Of a DNA stretch of 24,828 nucleotides, positions 23,552 through 24,828 are shown piece by piece (positions within the stretch are counted from its first letter, which is position 1; each line of letters opens with the position of its first letter). The notes beneath the pieces were generated by a model that had not been told where the DNA came from, did no database searches, and saw only the letters and a program-made list of their open reading frames with translations. Source of the DNA: UBA6183 sp034676125 (GTDB taxonomy: Bacteria; Bacteroidota; Bacteroidia; UKL13-3); contig JAUCCO010000039.1 in the NCBI GenBank assembly GCA_034676125.1, positions 1 through 24,828 on the forward strand, given 5' to 3'. Both the position numbers and the translations under genes were made by a program.

Positions 23552-24499
23552 TTAGCTTGTTTGTTGAAGTTTTATATTATCTAACATATCCTTGGTCATG
23601 CTAGCTAAATCGTATTCTGGTTTCCAGCCCCAATGTTCGCGGGCTTCTGTATCATTAATACTTTGTGGCCAGCTATCAGCAATGGCTTGTCTAAAATCTG
23701 GTTTGTAACTTATGCTAAACTCAGGTATATGTTTTTTAATTTCAGCAGTAATTTCTTCAGGATTAAAACTCATACCTGCCACATTATAGCTGCTCCTAAT
23801 TTTTACTTGTTCTGCTGGTGCTTCCATTAAACTAATGGTTGCTCTAAGTGCATCGGGCATATACATCATTGGCAATTCTGTTTCGGCACTTAAAAAACAT
23901 TCGTACGTTTTATTTTTTAAAGCTTCGTGGTAAATGTGTACAGCGTAATCTGTAGTACCGCCACCTGGTGCGCTTTTATGACCAATTAAACCTGGATAAC
24001 GAATGCTGCGCACATCAACACCATATTTTTGGTTGTAATATTCGCAATAACGCTCTCCCGCTTGTTTGCTTATTCCGTATATGGTATTGGGTTCCATTAC
24101 GGTGTATTGTGGTGTGTTTTGTTTTGGAGTTGTTGGTCCAAATACTGCAATAGAACTTGGCCAATATACTTTATTTAGAATGCCTTCTTTGGCAGCATTA
24201 AGTACATTAAATAAACCTTCCATGTTTAGGTCCCAAGCAAAACGAGGATTTTTTTCGGCAGTAGCAGATAACAAGGCTGCCAATAAATATACTTGCGTAA
24301 CATTATGCTTTTTAAACACATCGTTTAGGCTGTTTTTGTCCATTACATCAAGTGCTTCAAAAGGCCCGTTGCTTTGTTCTGGAGCTTTTACATCGCTGGC
24401 AATTACATTGTCGTTACCATAAATTGTACGTAATTCTTGTGTTAGTTCTAAACCAATTTGACCTTGCGAGCCAACAATTAATATCTTATCCGTTGCCAT
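23552..24499 (-). CDS. tdh: L-threonine 3-dehydrogenase, short-chain (SDR/epimerase-like) type
   Basis: 315 residues from the ATG giving MATDKILIVGSQGQIG; an upstream ATG at 24535 falls inside the predicted promoter. An N-terminal Rossmann motif has Gly10, Gly13 and Gly16. The catalytic Ser lies in WPSSIAVFG, with Tyr141 and Lys145 in YGISK. Diagnostic of the short-chain threonine dehydrogenase family rather than UDP-sugar epimerases are PGGGTTDYAVHIYHEALKN, LPMMYMPDALRAT, YNVAGMSFNPEEI and RQAIADSWPQSINDTEAR. It oxidises L-threonine with NAD+ to 2-amino-3-ketobutyrate, normally cleaved next by 2-amino-3-ketobutyrate CoA ligase, which is not in the window. A weak AACCAAT/ATTGGTT hairpin (23497-23526) follows its stop. 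Confidence 0.93.
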   Translation of the reverse strand: MATDKILIVGSQGQIGLELTQELRTIYGNDNVIASDVKAPEQSNGPFEALDVMDKNSLNDVFKKHNVTQVYLLAALLSATAEKNPRFAWDLNMEGLFNVLNAAKEGILNKVYWPSSIAVFGPTTPKQNTPQYTVMEPNTIYGISKQAGERYCEYYNQKYGVDVRSIRYPGLIGHKSAPGGGTTDYAVHIYHEALKNKTYECFLSAETELPMMYMPDALRATISLMEAPAEQVKIRSSYNVAGMSFNPEEITAEIKKHIPEFSISYKPDFRQAIADSWPQSINDTEAREHWGWKPEYDLASMTKDMLDNIKLQQTS

Positions 24500-24532
24500 G
24501 TGTTGATGTGTTTTTTTAAATTTAAGATTGCG

Positions 24533-24562
24533 CAAATTAAAGGCTAATTCAGTAACAACAAA
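24533..24562 (-). promoter_or_regulatory. Probable promoter of the threonine dehydrogenase gene
   Basis: On the minus strand TTTG (24562-24559), a 19-base spacer and TAATTTG (24539-24533) resemble TTTG-N19-TAnnTTTG with one base missing in the -7 box. Transcription from near 24526 would exclude the upstream ATG and support the start at 24499. Confidence 0.5.
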
Positions 24563-24586
24563 ATGATTTATACTATTGAGAGGGGA

Positions 24587-24828
24587 AGGGGATTTTTCCT
24601 AGATGTTTTTCTTAGCTTGAAGTTTCACTTTCTTGAGGATGTTTTTGGGATTACAAGGTTACAAAGATTAGAAAGTTGGGGAGGGGATTTTCTCTTGGTG
24701 CTTTTCTTAGCTTGAAGTTTCACTTTCTTGAGGAGGTTCTTTAATTACAAGGTTACAAAGTTACAAAGATTACAAAGTTGGGGAGGGGATTTTCTCTTCG
24801 TGCTTTTCTTAGCTTGAAGTTTCACTTT
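24587..24828. repeat. Non-coding tandem repeat, 95-102 bp period, truncated by the window end
   Basis: Three successive copies start at 24587, 24682 and 24784, each beginning AGGGGATTTT and sharing CTTAGCTTGAAGTTTCACTT (24611, 24706, 24808). The third copy is cut at 24828. The second copy is longer mainly because it has an additional TTACAAAG octamer within 24745-24777. No open frame or dyad symmetry explains the unit. Confidence 0.93.

Overview
The window looks like a chromosomal segment of an AT-rich member of the Bacteroidota. The indicators are the gliding-motility lipoprotein GldH, a DUF4421-type protein, an asparaginyl-tRNA synthetase with a coiled-coil insertion, an ECF sigma factor paired with an anti-sigma/beta-barrel protein, short-form threonine dehydrogenase, and TTTG-N19-TAnnTTTG promoters without Shine-Dalgarno sequences. 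Family and genus cannot be settled from the sequence alone. No rRNA, tRNA, CRISPR array or intact insertion sequence was seen.

Layout. (1) 35-2165, minus: an ECF sigma factor overlaps a protein with a cytoplasmic anti-sigma-like domain, one membrane helix, a long disordered linker and a C-terminal outer-membrane barrel. It is probably an envelope-spanning regulator. (2) 2344-4367, plus: groES and groEL, ending in a strong bidirectional terminator. (3) 4463-12449, minus: a long run that reads, in transcription order, asnS, DUF4421 protein, Omp85-like barrel, nrnA-like phosphoesterase and two FKBP-type prolyl isomerases. A two-domain FKBP with its own promoter and terminator follows, then a one-domain FKBP lipoprotein. 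Most genes here after asnS act in the periplasm or outer membrane. (4) 12555-17642, plus: rpoN, then holB, ricT and gldH; a 53-codon ORF on the minus strand faces the end of rpoN. (5) 17834-23435, minus: an accessory-looking, Lys/Asn/Ile-rich block. It contains a secreted protein of unknown function, a decayed fragment of a second copy of that gene, a lipoprotein trypsin-like protease, and three tandem paralogous small outer-membrane barrel proteins. (6) 23552-24499, minus: L-threonine 3-dehydrogenase, followed by a roughly 95-102 bp non-coding tandem repeat that runs off the window end.

Combined picture: most of the window serves envelope biogenesis. It includes periplasmic folding catalysts, outer-membrane barrels, a gliding lipoprotein and an envelope-spanning sigma regulator, mixed with housekeeping genes (groESL, asnS, rpoN, holB). 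The best candidates for undescribed biology are the protease plus triplicated barrel block at 17834-21594 and the uncharacterised secreted protein with its relic next to it. The sigma/anti-sigma-barrel pair appears to belong to a recently described class.
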